Part shown: piece after piece, positions 22,002 through 30,609 of the stretch
How the letters are laid out: each line of letters starts with the position of its first letter
Position numbering within the stretch: position 1 is the stretch's first letter
Origin: Candidatus Woesebacteria bacterium
Lineage (GTDB): Bacteria > Patescibacteriota > Microgenomatia > Woykebacterales > 2-01-FULL-43-14
Direction: 5' to 3'
Length of the DNA stretch: 42,558 bases
Assembly (NCBI GenBank): GCA_020060105.1
Contig: JAGVAV010000004.1
Span: 1-42,558 of the forward strand
Made by a program: the position numbers and the translations under genes
The notes under the pieces: generated by a model
Seen by the model: the letters and a program-made list of their open reading frames with translations, nothing else
The model's database searches: none
What the model was told of the DNA's origin: nothing

Positions 22002-22048
22002 AATTTTATTTTAGTTTTTATTCACAAATTAGTCAACCAACCTTAAAC

Positions 22049-22312
22049 TTACCTTTTCGACCTTCGCCAGCCTTCTTTTTGCGCCTCTTCTTCAGAACAA
22101 AACATCTTCTCTCCTTCTTCATCGCCAATCACCGTTTTCTCGTAATAATAACCTTCTGGAACGTGGTAAATCTTTTCACCGGTCCGATGAGAGATGTTTC
22201 CCTTAATTTGGCAGTCAGATGGGAGACTAGAGGTCGTTGAAGAATCCTTGACAGCTAAAACTGAGGGTAGGGGAGAAGAGCTGTTTTCTTCGGACCGACA
22301 GTTCCCCCACAA
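22049..22312 (-). CDS. C-terminal part of thermonuclease protein, out of frame with 22255..22776
   Basis: DCQIKGNISHRTGEKIYHVPEGYYYEKTVIGDEEGEKMFCSEEEAQKEGWRRSKR, typical SNase-associated C-terminal module; RGLWGNC junction readable in this frame. Confidence 0.7.
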   Translation of the reverse strand: MWGNCRSEENSSSPLPSVLAVKDSSTTSSLPSDCQIKGNISHRTGEKIYHVPEGYYYEKTVIGDEEGEKMFCSEEEAQKEGWRRSKR

Positions 22313-22776
22313 GCCTCGGTTATTTGTCGCGCTTCCTCTTCCGCCTCTTTAAACCTTTCCTGATACTTAACATCCGGCGGATAGGAAGAAGCGTAAGCGT
22401 AACCTTGGCGAATAAGATAATCATTAATAAAAGTATCTTCTAGATAAACATATCGGAGCAACCTCCGATACTTATCAGTTTCGGAAACATCTTTTTCCAA
22501 CCGAACCTTTTTCCCTTCGACCAACTCTTTATTCTTCTTTACCGCTTCTTGACCAAAGCACTGGACGGGCTTCCTTGGGTCAACTGACTCTGGAGCGTTA
22601 AGACCGATATATCGAACCCTCTGGCCGCTCTCCAGCTCAATCGTATCACCATCTATTACTCTGGTCACCTTAGACAACCCATCCTCGGATCTTTTCGGGC
22701 CGGGAAATATAACCTCATCACTAAAGAGGCCTAAAATAAAGGCAAGGAGAAAAATCAAGAAACCCTTCTTTGCCAC
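22255..22776 (-). CDS. staphylococcal nuclease (thermonuclease) domain protein
   Basis: VTRVIDGDTIELESGQRVRYIGLNAPES, KDVSETDKYRRLLRYVYLED, NDYLIRQGYAYA; GTG start. Confidence 0.88.
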   Translation of the reverse strand: MAKKGFLIFLLAFILGLFSDEVIFPGPKRSEDGLSKVTRVIDGDTIELESGQRVRYIGLNAPESVDPRKPVQCFGQEAVKKNKELVEGKKVRLEKDVSETDKYRRLLRYVYLEDTFINDYLIRQGYAYASSYPPDVKYQERFKEAEEEARQITEACGGTVGPKKTALLPYPQF

Positions 22777-22842
22777 GATATCAAAATAGCGAATCGCTGA
22801 AAGAATGTCAAATAACGCCGCAAAATGTGATAGACTTTTTTT

Positions 22843-23316
22843 ATGAAACTTAAAAAAACTCTCGTTTTTTTCCTAATCACTCTCTTTTCTCTCGGAATTA
22901 TCCTTTGGTTTCGGCAACCAAAAGATAGTTCAGTCAATAAAACAAGAATCGAGGTGGAAGGCCAGATAATTTACGCTGAGATTGCCGATACCCCTGCGGC
23001 TAGAGAAAAAGGATTGGGAGGAAAGGAAAACCTTGCTGAAAATGAGGGAATGCTTTTTCTCTTCCCTGAGAAAGATTATTATTCTTTCTGGATGAAAGGG
23101 ATGATTATACCAATTGATATTATCTGGTTGTCTGATAGCGAGATTGTGGATATTACTGAAAATCTCTCACCCCCAAAAAATGGCGACCCGTTACCCCTCT
23201 TTAAGCCAAAACTTCCAGTAAATAAGGTTCTTGAAGTTAACGCTGGTTACGTCAAAAAACATAACCTTAAAATTGGCCAGAAAGTAGTAGTTGAAAAAGT
23301 CTTTCAGTTAAGATAA
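22843..23316 (+). CDS. DUF192 family protein with N-terminal TM anchor
   Basis: EIADTPAAREKGLGGKENLAENEGMLFLFPEKDYYSFWMKGMIIPIDIIWL. Confidence 0.85.
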   Translation: MKLKKTLVFFLITLFSLGIILWFRQPKDSSVNKTRIEVEGQIIYAEIADTPAAREKGLGGKENLAENEGMLFLFPEKDYYSFWMKGMIIPIDIIWLSDSEIVDITENLSPPKNGDPLPLFKPKLPVNKVLEVNAGYVKKHNLKIGQKVVVEKVFQLR

Positions 23317-23338
23317 GATACTCTTAAGAGAGTGGTTT

Positions 23339-23680
23339 ATGAAATTACTTATTTCCTGGCTTATCAATACTGCGGCACTAGTAATCACCGCCTTCATAAT
23401 CGATGGGATAAAAATCACCAACGTCTCGACTGCTTTCATCGCCGCGCTGGTACTAGGTTTAATCAATACCTTCATTAAACCTATTCTAATTTTCTTAACC
23501 TTACCAATTAATCTGATTACCCTAGGTTTGTTTACCCTTGTCATTAACGCTTTGATGCTTATGCTAGCCGCTAGAGTTGTCCCAGGTTTTGACGTCGAAA
23601 ATTTTTGGCCAACGGCTGTTTTGGGGGCGTTGGTTCTCTCGATCGCTAGTATGATCTTGGGGACCTTAAAAAATCGCTAA
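23339..23680 (+). CDS. phage holin family 4 / YvlD-like membrane protein
   Basis: LLISWLINTAALVITAFIIDGIKI...LGLINTFIKPILIFLTLPINLITLGLFTLVINALMLMLAARVVPGF. Confidence 0.82.
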   Translation: MKLLISWLINTAALVITAFIIDGIKITNVSTAFIAALVLGLINTFIKPILIFLTLPINLITLGLFTLVINALMLMLAARVVPGFDVENFWPTAVLGALVLSIASMILGTLKNR

Positions 23681-24195
23681 TCTTTGGAAAAATTGCTGAC
23701 GGTTGTTACCGTTCCGTTAGGAATAATGTAACAAACCCCATCTTTATCCTTAAGAGTTATTGTTCTTAAACCAATTTTTTCCACCACCCCTCTTTTACCC
23801 GCCACTTCCACCTCATCTCCTTCGTAAAACTGACCTTCCACTAAAAGAAACAAACCGCTAATGACATCTTTTACCAAAGTTTGAGCCCCAAAACCAATCG
23901 CTAAACCCACCACTCCCGCAGAAGCAATTAGGGGAGTAATATCAAAACCGACCTCCTTAAGAATCATTAGTAAGGCAATGATTAAGATCACCACCGACGC
24001 GGTTGTCCTCGAAACGCTACTTAAAGTCCGAATCCGTTTGGCCCGGTGGCCGTTACTGGATATTCTTTGAACGAAATTAATAATAGCTATGTCAATTAAT
24101 AGGCGGGCAACAACCGCAAAAGCGATAATTGAAATTATCCTGATTCCTGTTTCAGAAAAAATTAAGTTTAGTAGCAACTCAACAGTAGAAAGCAT
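23677..24195 (-). CDS. small mechanosensitive ion channel (MscS family)
   Basis: ASAGVVGLAIGFGAQTLVKDVISGLFLLVEGQFYEGDEVEVAGKRGVVEKIGLRTITLKDKDG. Confidence 0.88.
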   Translation of the reverse strand: MLSTVELLLNLIFSETGIRIISIIAFAVVARLLIDIAIINFVQRISSNGHRAKRIRTLSSVSRTTASVVILIIALLMILKEVGFDITPLIASAGVVGLAIGFGAQTLVKDVISGLFLLVEGQFYEGDEVEVAGKRGVVEKIGLRTITLKDKDGVCYIIPNGTVTTVSNFSKD

Positions 24196-24250
24196 CTTAG
24201 TGCAATTTTAATAGATTTAGGAGGCGAATGCAAATTAGAGCAAACTTTTT

Positions 24251-25321
24251 TTACTTTTGGGCTATTTCTTTTAAACGTGACAAGGCCTTGCCCTGGCGTA
24301 AGGCGTGGTAAACATAGTTCTTTTCTCTCTCTTTCTCCTCCGGAGTTTTTTCTCCCTGCTGATCTCCCAAAGGCAAGTTTTCCGAAACTTCTGCTTCCGT
24401 AACTTCGATCCCTTCTCTCTCAGAAACTTTTCTTAGCATGAGTTCGATTTTAACATTAGCTTCGGCCTGATCGCGCCACTGCGCTCTCAGTTGTTCAACG
24501 GTCTTACCCTCTTTGGATAAATAATCTTGAAGTTTCAAACCATATTGAGCAAGATACTGGCTAAAATTGAGGAGTAACCGATTTAACTCGGCCTCAATTA
24601 AAGCCTCTGGGACCTCAACTTCAATACTTTTCAAGGCTTTTCCAACCACTTCATTTTCAAATTCTTTTTCCACCTGATATTTCTCCTGAATCTCTAATTC
24701 TTTCTTCACCTTATCTTTTAAATCACCCAGGTCCTTAGCCCCCAACTTTTTGGCAAACTCATCATCTGGAGCTTTTTTCTCTAAGGAAATCTTTTCTCCC
24801 CCCGGTGTATAAAGCACCTTTTCTGAATCCGCTACTTTTGACTGTCCTTTTTCCGTTTCTTGAGCTACTTTCCAACGCTCGAAAAGGCTCATTACCGCCT
24901 CTTCAATTTCTTTTTCTCCAACTTCCTTAACCTCTTTCTTTTTCACCCTAATGTTCTGGTAGTCTTCCAGTTTAACCTCAGGCATTACGGTAACTTTCGC
25001 CTTATAAACTAGGTCCTTCCCTAGCTCAAACTGTAAAATACTTACGGCAGGATCAGTAATCGGCATCAGCTTTTCTTCTTTTAATGCCTCAATTAAAGAG
25101 TGGGGGAGGACACTTTCCAAAATTTCTCGGCTAATTCGATCCCGACCGATCTTAGATTCCACCATTTCCAAAGGAGCTTTACCCTTCCTAAACCCAGATA
25201 TTTCAACCTGAGCCGCCAGATTTTCCAAAATGTGGCGACGCTGTTTCGCCAAAGTCTCTGCCGGAACGGTAACCGTCAATTCGTATTCACTTTTCGGCAA
25301 TTTCTGTACTTCTTTTTGCAT
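24251..25321 (-). CDS. tig: trigger factor (apparently without FKBP PPIase domain)
   Basis: N-term ribosome-binding GFRKGKAPLEMVESKIG; C-term DDEFAKKLGAKDLGDLKDKVKKELE and helical domain; SD GAAGGTGG. Confidence 0.88.
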   Translation of the reverse strand: MQKEVQKLPKSEYELTVTVPAETLAKQRRHILENLAAQVEISGFRKGKAPLEMVESKIGRDRISREILESVLPHSLIEALKEEKLMPITDPAVSILQFELGKDLVYKAKVTVMPEVKLEDYQNIRVKKKEVKEVGEKEIEEAVMSLFERWKVAQETEKGQSKVADSEKVLYTPGGEKISLEKKAPDDEFAKKLGAKDLGDLKDKVKKELEIQEKYQVEKEFENEVVGKALKSIEVEVPEALIEAELNRLLLNFSQYLAQYGLKLQDYLSKEGKTVEQLRAQWRDQAEANVKIELMLRKVSEREGIEVTEAEVSENLPLGDQQGEKTPEEKEREKNYVYHALRQGKALSRLKEIAQK

Positions 25322-25357
25322 CGCAAACCACCTTCAAAACAACTTCACCATTATATC

Positions 25358-26395
25358 ATGAAAGACCCAGTTTCCAAAAGTCAAAAAAATGTTAAACTTT
25401 ATCTAATGAGCCGTCAAGGTAGTCATCTGTTTAGCTTTATCTTCTTTCTAACAGCAATCATCTTAATATTGTTGGGGAGTTTGCTGTTTTCAAGTGGGAG
25501 GCTAACAACCCCTCTCTTAAAATCCAGCAATGTCTCTCAACAGGCCAAAAATCTTCTGACTGAAAAACGTTTTCTAGACGAGTTTCAACCTCCGAAGTTA
25601 AAGAACTTCAATCAGCTAGAAGTCGAAAAAGTAATTGAAACTTTTCTCGGAAATCTGCCTGGAAATTACGCTATCATCATTAAGAGTCTAGAAAGCGGGG
25701 AAGAATTTACTTTGTTTGAAAATAAAGTATTTCATTCTGCTAGTCTTTACAAGTTAGCGGTCATGTGGGCCACCTACCAAGCCATTGAAGAAAGGGGGCT
25801 TGACAAAGAAACATTACTTTTTCCGTCGAATAACAGCTTGCCTTCAATGAAAGTAGCTGAAGCCTTGGAGAAAATGATTACGGTAAGTGATAACCATTCC
25901 GCTATATTGCTGGCACAAAAACTTGGTTGGGAAAAAATCACTCAACTGATGCATCAGGAAGGGTTAACCCGCACGTCCTTAATTGACTACCCTCAAACAA
26001 CTGCCAAAGATATAGCCAAGCTTCTAGAAAAAGTGTATCTTGGTCAAGCGGTTAACAAAGAAGCTTCAAAAGAAATGCTTGATTTACTACTAAAACAAAG
26101 AGTTAACGATCGAATCCCTAAATACCTCCCAGAAGAAATCAAAGTCGCCCATAAAACGGGTGAGTTAGACACGGTTCGCCACGACGCAGGAATTGTCTTT
26201 ACCCCCAATGGAGGTTACATCTTAGTTGTCTTGACCGACACAATTCGCCAAGATTTCACTAAAAATCAAGTCGCCCTTCTTTCTCAAGAGATTTATAACC
26301 TGTTTGAAAAAAATCTCTCTTCAGAAATAAACGCCTCTCCCCAGGGCCTAAATTCAGAAAAAACCTACGTCAGCTTTGGGGATTTACTTAAGTAA
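25358..26395 (+). CDS. class A beta-lactamase-like serine hydrolase with TM anchor
   Basis: SxxK (HSASLYKLAV), SDN (VSDNHSAI), KTG (AHKTGELD); N-terminal TM; alternative start 25406. Confidence 0.83.
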   Translation: MKDPVSKSQKNVKLYLMSRQGSHLFSFIFFLTAIILILLGSLLFSSGRLTTPLLKSSNVSQQAKNLLTEKRFLDEFQPPKLKNFNQLEVEKVIETFLGNLPGNYAIIIKSLESGEEFTLFENKVFHSASLYKLAVMWATYQAIEERGLDKETLLFPSNNSLPSMKVAEALEKMITVSDNHSAILLAQKLGWEKITQLMHQEGLTRTSLIDYPQTTAKDIAKLLEKVYLGQAVNKEASKEMLDLLLKQRVNDRIPKYLPEEIKVAHKTGELDTVRHDAGIVFTPNGGYILVVLTDTIRQDFTKNQVALLSQEIYNLFEKNLSSEINASPQGLNSEKTYVSFGDLLK

Positions 26396-26517
26396 AAAGG
26401 GCTTCCCTTCCTCCTTGACAAGGATTTGTACAACAGGTGTTTGATTTGAAACTTTAAATTGTATATTATTAAAGGCGACAAAATGGAAGAAGTTGACCGC
26501 GATTAAAGGTAGTCATT

Positions 26518-26844
26518 ATGAGTCAGGAGAATCATTCAACAATTATCTCTGCCTCGGAAATAGGGGAGTATGTTTATTGTTCCCGCTCTTTCTGGCTTCA
26601 TCGAGAATACCCAGAATTTAAAGAAACAGCCCCGAAAAAAACTTTTTTGGATCTCTTCAGAGCCAGAGAAAACCGGTTAGAGATTGGTATTAGGCTTCAC
26701 GCCAAGCAAGCCGCTCAAGTCAAACGGCAAGCTCAACTAAGAAAGGTCGCTTACTTATTAGTGTTAATCATTAGTCTCTTTATTATCGTCACCCTTGGTC
26801 TTTATTTAGTATGGAAAATGCGTTTATTGTTTTTGCCATTTTAA
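26518..26844 (+). CDS. N-terminal half of membrane Cas4-like PD-(D/E)XK nuclease
   Basis: SASEIGEYVYCSRSFWLHR (first Fe-S Cys), LEIGIRLHAKQA (GxxxH motif), C-terminal TM helix. Confidence 0.72.
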   Translation: MSQENHSTIISASEIGEYVYCSRSFWLHREYPEFKETAPKKTFLDLFRARENRLEIGIRLHAKQAAQVKRQAQLRKVAYLLVLIISLFIIVTLGLYLVWKMRLLFLPF

Positions 26845-27341
26845 TTCTTGTAATCACTTTGTTGATCGCCTACTTCCTTATTCGCTACGCTAAGGTGCTT
26901 GGAAAAAGGGCTGGGTTTGATTACAAACAAGTGGTTTATCAAGACATTCGCGAGGACGGAACTTTGACCAGGCCGCTTTATGCCCGACAATACGGTTTAG
27001 TAGGCAAACCTGACTGGATCATTGAAGAAAACGGAAGTCTAATTCCCATCGAAGACAAACCTACCAGCATGAATCTTTACCCGTCCCACATTGGCCAACT
27101 AATGGCTTACTGCTTTTTAATCGAAGAGGTTTATGGCCTAAAACCTCCCCACGGAAAAATCCGCTTAAGTGACCGGATTGAAAAAATTGTTTATAACGAA
27201 AGAGCAAGAGAAGAAGTCATTCGGATCCTCCGTCGCATGAGAGAAGATTTGAAAAAAGACACAATTCACCCAAACCACCCGGACAAAAACCGTTGCCTTT
27301 CCTGCAAATACCTAGATATCTGTGGCGAAACAAAACGCTAA
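26811..27341 (+). CDS. C-terminal half of membrane Cas4-like PD-(D/E)XK nuclease
   Basis: N-terminal TM helix, GLVGKPDWIIEENGSLIPIEDKP (PD..ExK), QLMAYCFL (QxxxY), CLSCKYLDIC (C-x2-C-x5-C). Confidence 0.82.
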   Translation: MENAFIVFAILILVITLLIAYFLIRYAKVLGKRAGFDYKQVVYQDIREDGTLTRPLYARQYGLVGKPDWIIEENGSLIPIEDKPTSMNLYPSHIGQLMAYCFLIEEVYGLKPPHGKIRLSDRIEKIVYNERAREEVIRILRRMREDLKKDTIHPNHPDKNRCLSCKYLDICGETKR

Positions 27342-27451
27342 CTACACCCTTCCCATCCCTTAGAAAAGCGGCCCAGTCGCCGAAGCGAAAATAAGGCCTT
27401 GACTCTTGCCTGGTGACAAAATAGTTTGGTTATGCTAGGATATCATTATAA

Positions 27452-27486
27452 ACTGGCTGAGGGCTTAGCTTCCAGCCGGTTTTTTA
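27452..27486 (+). terminator. terminator-like hairpin just upstream of 27500 ORF
   Basis: AACTGGCTG-agggcttagcttC-CAGCCGGTTTTTTATT. Confidence 0.55.
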
Positions 27487-27499
27487 TTGGGAGAAGAAT

Positions 27500-27772
27500 A
27501 TGTTTATCATTGGCCGTCTCATTTATCTTTTCTTTGCCATCATTGCTTTTTCCATTTTTTTCCGACTTGTCTTTCTTTTTTTCGGAATTTTTAATGATAA
27601 TCCCTTTGTTTCCTTAGTCATGAACTGGGGTGGATTCTTTGCTGGTCCATTTTTTGGCATCCTTCCCAGCTTTGATTTGCCCGCCCCACTCGGAATAATC
27701 GAAACCGGCTCTCTCATTGCTTTAGTTGTCTACGCCATCTTAGGCCAACTGTTAGCCGCAATCTTTCGCTAA
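27500..27772 (+). CDS. small membrane protein (YggT-like, tentative)
   Basis: Two hydrophobic segments, NPFVSLVMNWGGFFAGPFFGILPSFD; SD GGGAGAAG. Confidence 0.6.
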   Translation: MFIIGRLIYLFFAIIAFSIFFRLVFLFFGIFNDNPFVSLVMNWGGFFAGPFFGILPSFDLPAPLGIIETGSLIALVVYAILGQLLAAIFR

Positions 27773-27837
27773 ATAACCACTAAACTGACCCACCAGCACT
27801 TCCGTTTCACCTCTTTGGATTGTTTCGATAATCAAAC

Positions 27838-27898
27838 AAGATTAATGATTGAGGATTAACGATTAATAAATTCTTTAATCATTATTCATCAATCAAGT
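27838..27898. repeat. dispersed GATTAA-type hairpin repeat, copy 2
   Basis: gattaatgattgaggattaacgattaataaattctttaatcattattcatcaatcaag; similar to 3118-3212. Confidence 0.7.
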
Positions 27899-28036
27899 TC
27901 TGGTCAATGGAATTTGTTTAGGGTTTCGGATTCAGAATTTCGAACTTGGTGTTTTTTGTCAGACTACCAGGGCCTTGACCATCTAACCTCACAGATGATA
28001 CCATCAACCTACCCTTTGTTACGACTGGGAGGTTTG

Positions 28037-28852
28037 ATGTTTGAAATATCTCCTTATACCTTTCGGATGTTCTCTGATTGCCCTCAACAGTATTTCTTTT
28101 ACCAACAAAAGGATCTCCGTTTAAAGTACAAAAAGACGCGGATCTACTTTGTGGCAGGAAGTGTAGTTCACTCGACCTTGAAGAATCTTTTTAGCGCTTA
28201 CCAACCCGAAGAGAGAGACAAAGAAACTTTACTGGGCCTTTTTCAAAACGAGTGGAAGAAAAACAGCTTAAACTTTCAAAAAGCTGGGGGAGACGAACAA
28301 CTTTACTTTCAACGGATGCGTGATCAAATAATGCTCTTCGCCAAAGTACAAGATCTAAAAGCCACCCCCGCTCTAACGGAGGACTACTATGAAGCTCCTT
28401 TAACAGAAGGGGTTCTCCTTAGGGGCAAGATTGACCGGGCGGATAGAGTAAACGGAGGAATCTTAATCATCGACTATAAAACCAACAAATTGATTCCAGA
28501 GAACCAAGACCCTTTACAACTTTATGCTTACGCTTTGATTTTAAATGAAAACGCTAAACAAAGGCTTAATCTTGACGGCGATATCAAGGTCACTCAAGTC
28601 AATTATCTCTATCTTGCCACCTCTGATTTTTACAGCTTTGAGGTCAACGAGGAGATTATGGAAAAAACAAAACAAATTTTTCTCGATAAAGTTGAAGAGA
28701 TTCGAAATGCCGCAGATAGTCTTTACCAAAAGGGAGCGGAAGCTAGAGTAGGGAAGCAGTGTAGCTTTTGTGATTTTACTGAAATCTGTCCAAGAAAAAA
28801 TGAAGCTTTAGCCTTCGCCAAACCTGGCAGCGACCTTGAAGAGCTTACTTAA
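28037..28852 (+). CDS. RecB/Cas4-like PD-(D/E)XK Fe-S nuclease
   Basis: FSDCPQQYFF, GSVVHSTL, LRGKIDRADRVNGGILIIDYKTNK, QLYAYALIL, CSFCDFTEIC; ATG 28037. Confidence 0.86.
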   Translation: MFEISPYTFRMFSDCPQQYFFYQQKDLRLKYKKTRIYFVAGSVVHSTLKNLFSAYQPEERDKETLLGLFQNEWKKNSLNFQKAGGDEQLYFQRMRDQIMLFAKVQDLKATPALTEDYYEAPLTEGVLLRGKIDRADRVNGGILIIDYKTNKLIPENQDPLQLYAYALILNENAKQRLNLDGDIKVTQVNYLYLATSDFYSFEVNEEIMEKTKQIFLDKVEEIRNAADSLYQKGAEARVGKQCSFCDFTEICPRKNEALAFAKPGSDLEELT

Positions 28853-28895
28853 CCTACTTGCTGGATTAGCGCTTTAGGAGTATTATAAAAACAGA

Positions 28896-29732
28896 ATGTA
28901 TATCGGTATTGACATCGGAGGCACACACACCCGAGTCGCTTCCGCTAACGTCCCAAATCAAATTATTCAAAAAGAGGACTTTCCCACAACCTCTTACCAA
29001 GAAACTATTTCCTCAATTGTCAAATCGATTAGCCGTATTACACAAGATAAAATCAAAGCTATTGGTATTTCCAGTCCCGGGCCGTTAAGCCCGGATCAAA
29101 GAATCCTTTTAAACTCTCCGAATCTTCCCGGTTGGGAAAATCAACCCCTAGGTGACACCTTAGAACAAAACTTTCACTGCCCAGTTACGCTAGAGCACGA
29201 TGCGGCCGCCGCCGCCATAGCTGAATATAGCTATGGAGCAGGAATCGGAAGTAATCCTCTTTTATATCTTACTCTCAGTACCGGTATTGGGGGAGGAGTG
29301 ATCAAAGATGGCCAAGTATTTAAAGGAGTTTATAATCTCGAAATAGGACATCAAACAGTTGATAAAACAGGGCCAAGGTGCAACTGTGGCCGGAGGGGCT
29401 GTCTTGAAGCGTTAGTCTCAGGTTGGGCCATCGAAAAAAAATATGGCCACCCTCCTCGAGAAATCAATCAACCAGAAGTTTGGGAAGAGATTGCCGCAAA
29501 TCTTGCCGTGGGAATTGCTAATTCTATTTTTCATTACTCCCCAGCGGTAGTCGTCTTGGGAGGAGGATTGGTTCAAAAAGGCTCTCTGCTATTTAAGCCT
29601 TTAGAAGAACACCTAAAGTCTAATCTTCCTCTCTATCGTCATAAACCTTTAATCAAGCCCGCGGCCCTAGGCCAAGATTCTGGTCTTATCGGCGCTTTAA
29701 TCTTAGCCCAACAAAGTAAACAAATCTCATAG
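28896..29732 (+). CDS. ROK family sugar kinase
   Basis: YIGIDIGGTHTRVA, STGIGGGVIKDG, GHQTVDKTGPRCNCGRRGCLEALVSG. Confidence 0.93.
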   Translation: MYIGIDIGGTHTRVASANVPNQIIQKEDFPTTSYQETISSIVKSISRITQDKIKAIGISSPGPLSPDQRILLNSPNLPGWENQPLGDTLEQNFHCPVTLEHDAAAAAIAEYSYGAGIGSNPLLYLTLSTGIGGGVIKDGQVFKGVYNLEIGHQTVDKTGPRCNCGRRGCLEALVSGWAIEKKYGHPPREINQPEVWEEIAANLAVGIANSIFHYSPAVVVLGGGLVQKGSLLFKPLEEHLKSNLPLYRHKPLIKPAALGQDSGLIGALILAQQSKQIS

Positions 29733-29783
29733 TGATCATTACTGTCTTGTGCCAGCTTGGGTGATTAGTTATAAAATAAACTA

Positions 29784-30602
29784 GTGATGGTAGAAGAGTT
29801 TAAGTTTTACCAAGATCCCGTTAATAAAAAATGGACGATTTTTGCCCCAAGAAGAGCTAAAAGGCCAGACATTGCCAAAGGGAGTGAGCCTGTTTGCCCC
29901 TTTTGTCCGGAGCATGAAAGATTAACCCCACCAGAAATTTACCGTTTTGGAGACGGGCCAGCAAACCAACCTGGATGGCAAGTTCGGGTTATTCCCAATA
30001 AGTTCCCTTTCACTTCCGTTCACGAGATTGTTATCCATAGTCCTAATCATCATCAAAACCTTCCAGACCTGCCCCTAATTCAAGTAGAAAGAGTCCTCAA
30101 AGTTTACCAGCTTAGATACAAGTTTTATAAAGATCGAGGGCAGGTATTTATTTTTCATAATCGAGGCAGCGAAGGAGGGGAATCTTTACCTCACCCACAT
30201 AGCCAGATTTCAGTGATCCCTAAAGAAGTTTCTCTAGAAACACCCCGATTAGGGGAAATAACCAACTTAGCTCGATCAACTAAACACTTCCGCATCTTTT
30301 GCCCCCAAGATTCACAGTGGCCGTATGAAGTTTGGATCGCCCCAAAAAGAAAAGGGACAACCTTTGAGGAAGTAACCGACGGGGAGTTGGCTGATTTTTC
30401 CAAAACAGTCCAAGAAGTTCTCCAAAAACTCCTGATGAAGTTAGGAAAAAATCTCTCCTTTAACTATTACATTTATCCTGGAGGAAACTGGTATTGGAGA
30501 TTAATCCCTAGAACTGCGGTAAAGGGGGGCTTTGAAATCGGGACAGGAATTTTTATTAACACCGTCGATCCAAGAGAAGTCGCGGCTTTATTAAAAGATT
30601 AG
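29784..30602 (+). CDS. galT: galactose-1-phosphate uridylyltransferase-like
   Basis: CPFCPEHERLTPPE, VRVIPNKFPF, GGESLPHPHSQISVIP (HPHxQ); GTG 29784 or ATG 29787. Confidence 0.88.
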   Translation: MMVEEFKFYQDPVNKKWTIFAPRRAKRPDIAKGSEPVCPFCPEHERLTPPEIYRFGDGPANQPGWQVRVIPNKFPFTSVHEIVIHSPNHHQNLPDLPLIQVERVLKVYQLRYKFYKDRGQVFIFHNRGSEGGESLPHPHSQISVIPKEVSLETPRLGEITNLARSTKHFRIFCPQDSQWPYEVWIAPKRKGTTFEEVTDGELADFSKTVQEVLQKLLMKLGKNLSFNYYIYPGGNWYWRLIPRTAVKGGFEIGTGIFINTVDPREVAALLKD

Positions 30603-30609
30603 GAGGTTA

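Noticed and set aside
22049-22312. Independent small gene downstream of the thermonuclease
   Set aside because: Its sequence is the standard C-terminal continuation of SNase proteins (RGLWGNC...GEKIYHVP...) and has only a TTG start inside the upstream gene; treated as a frameshifted continuation.
26518-28852. CRISPR-Cas locus, because of Cas4-like proteins
   Set aside because: No cas1/cas2, effector genes or repeat-spacer array seen; Cas4-like/RecB nucleases often occur outside CRISPR.
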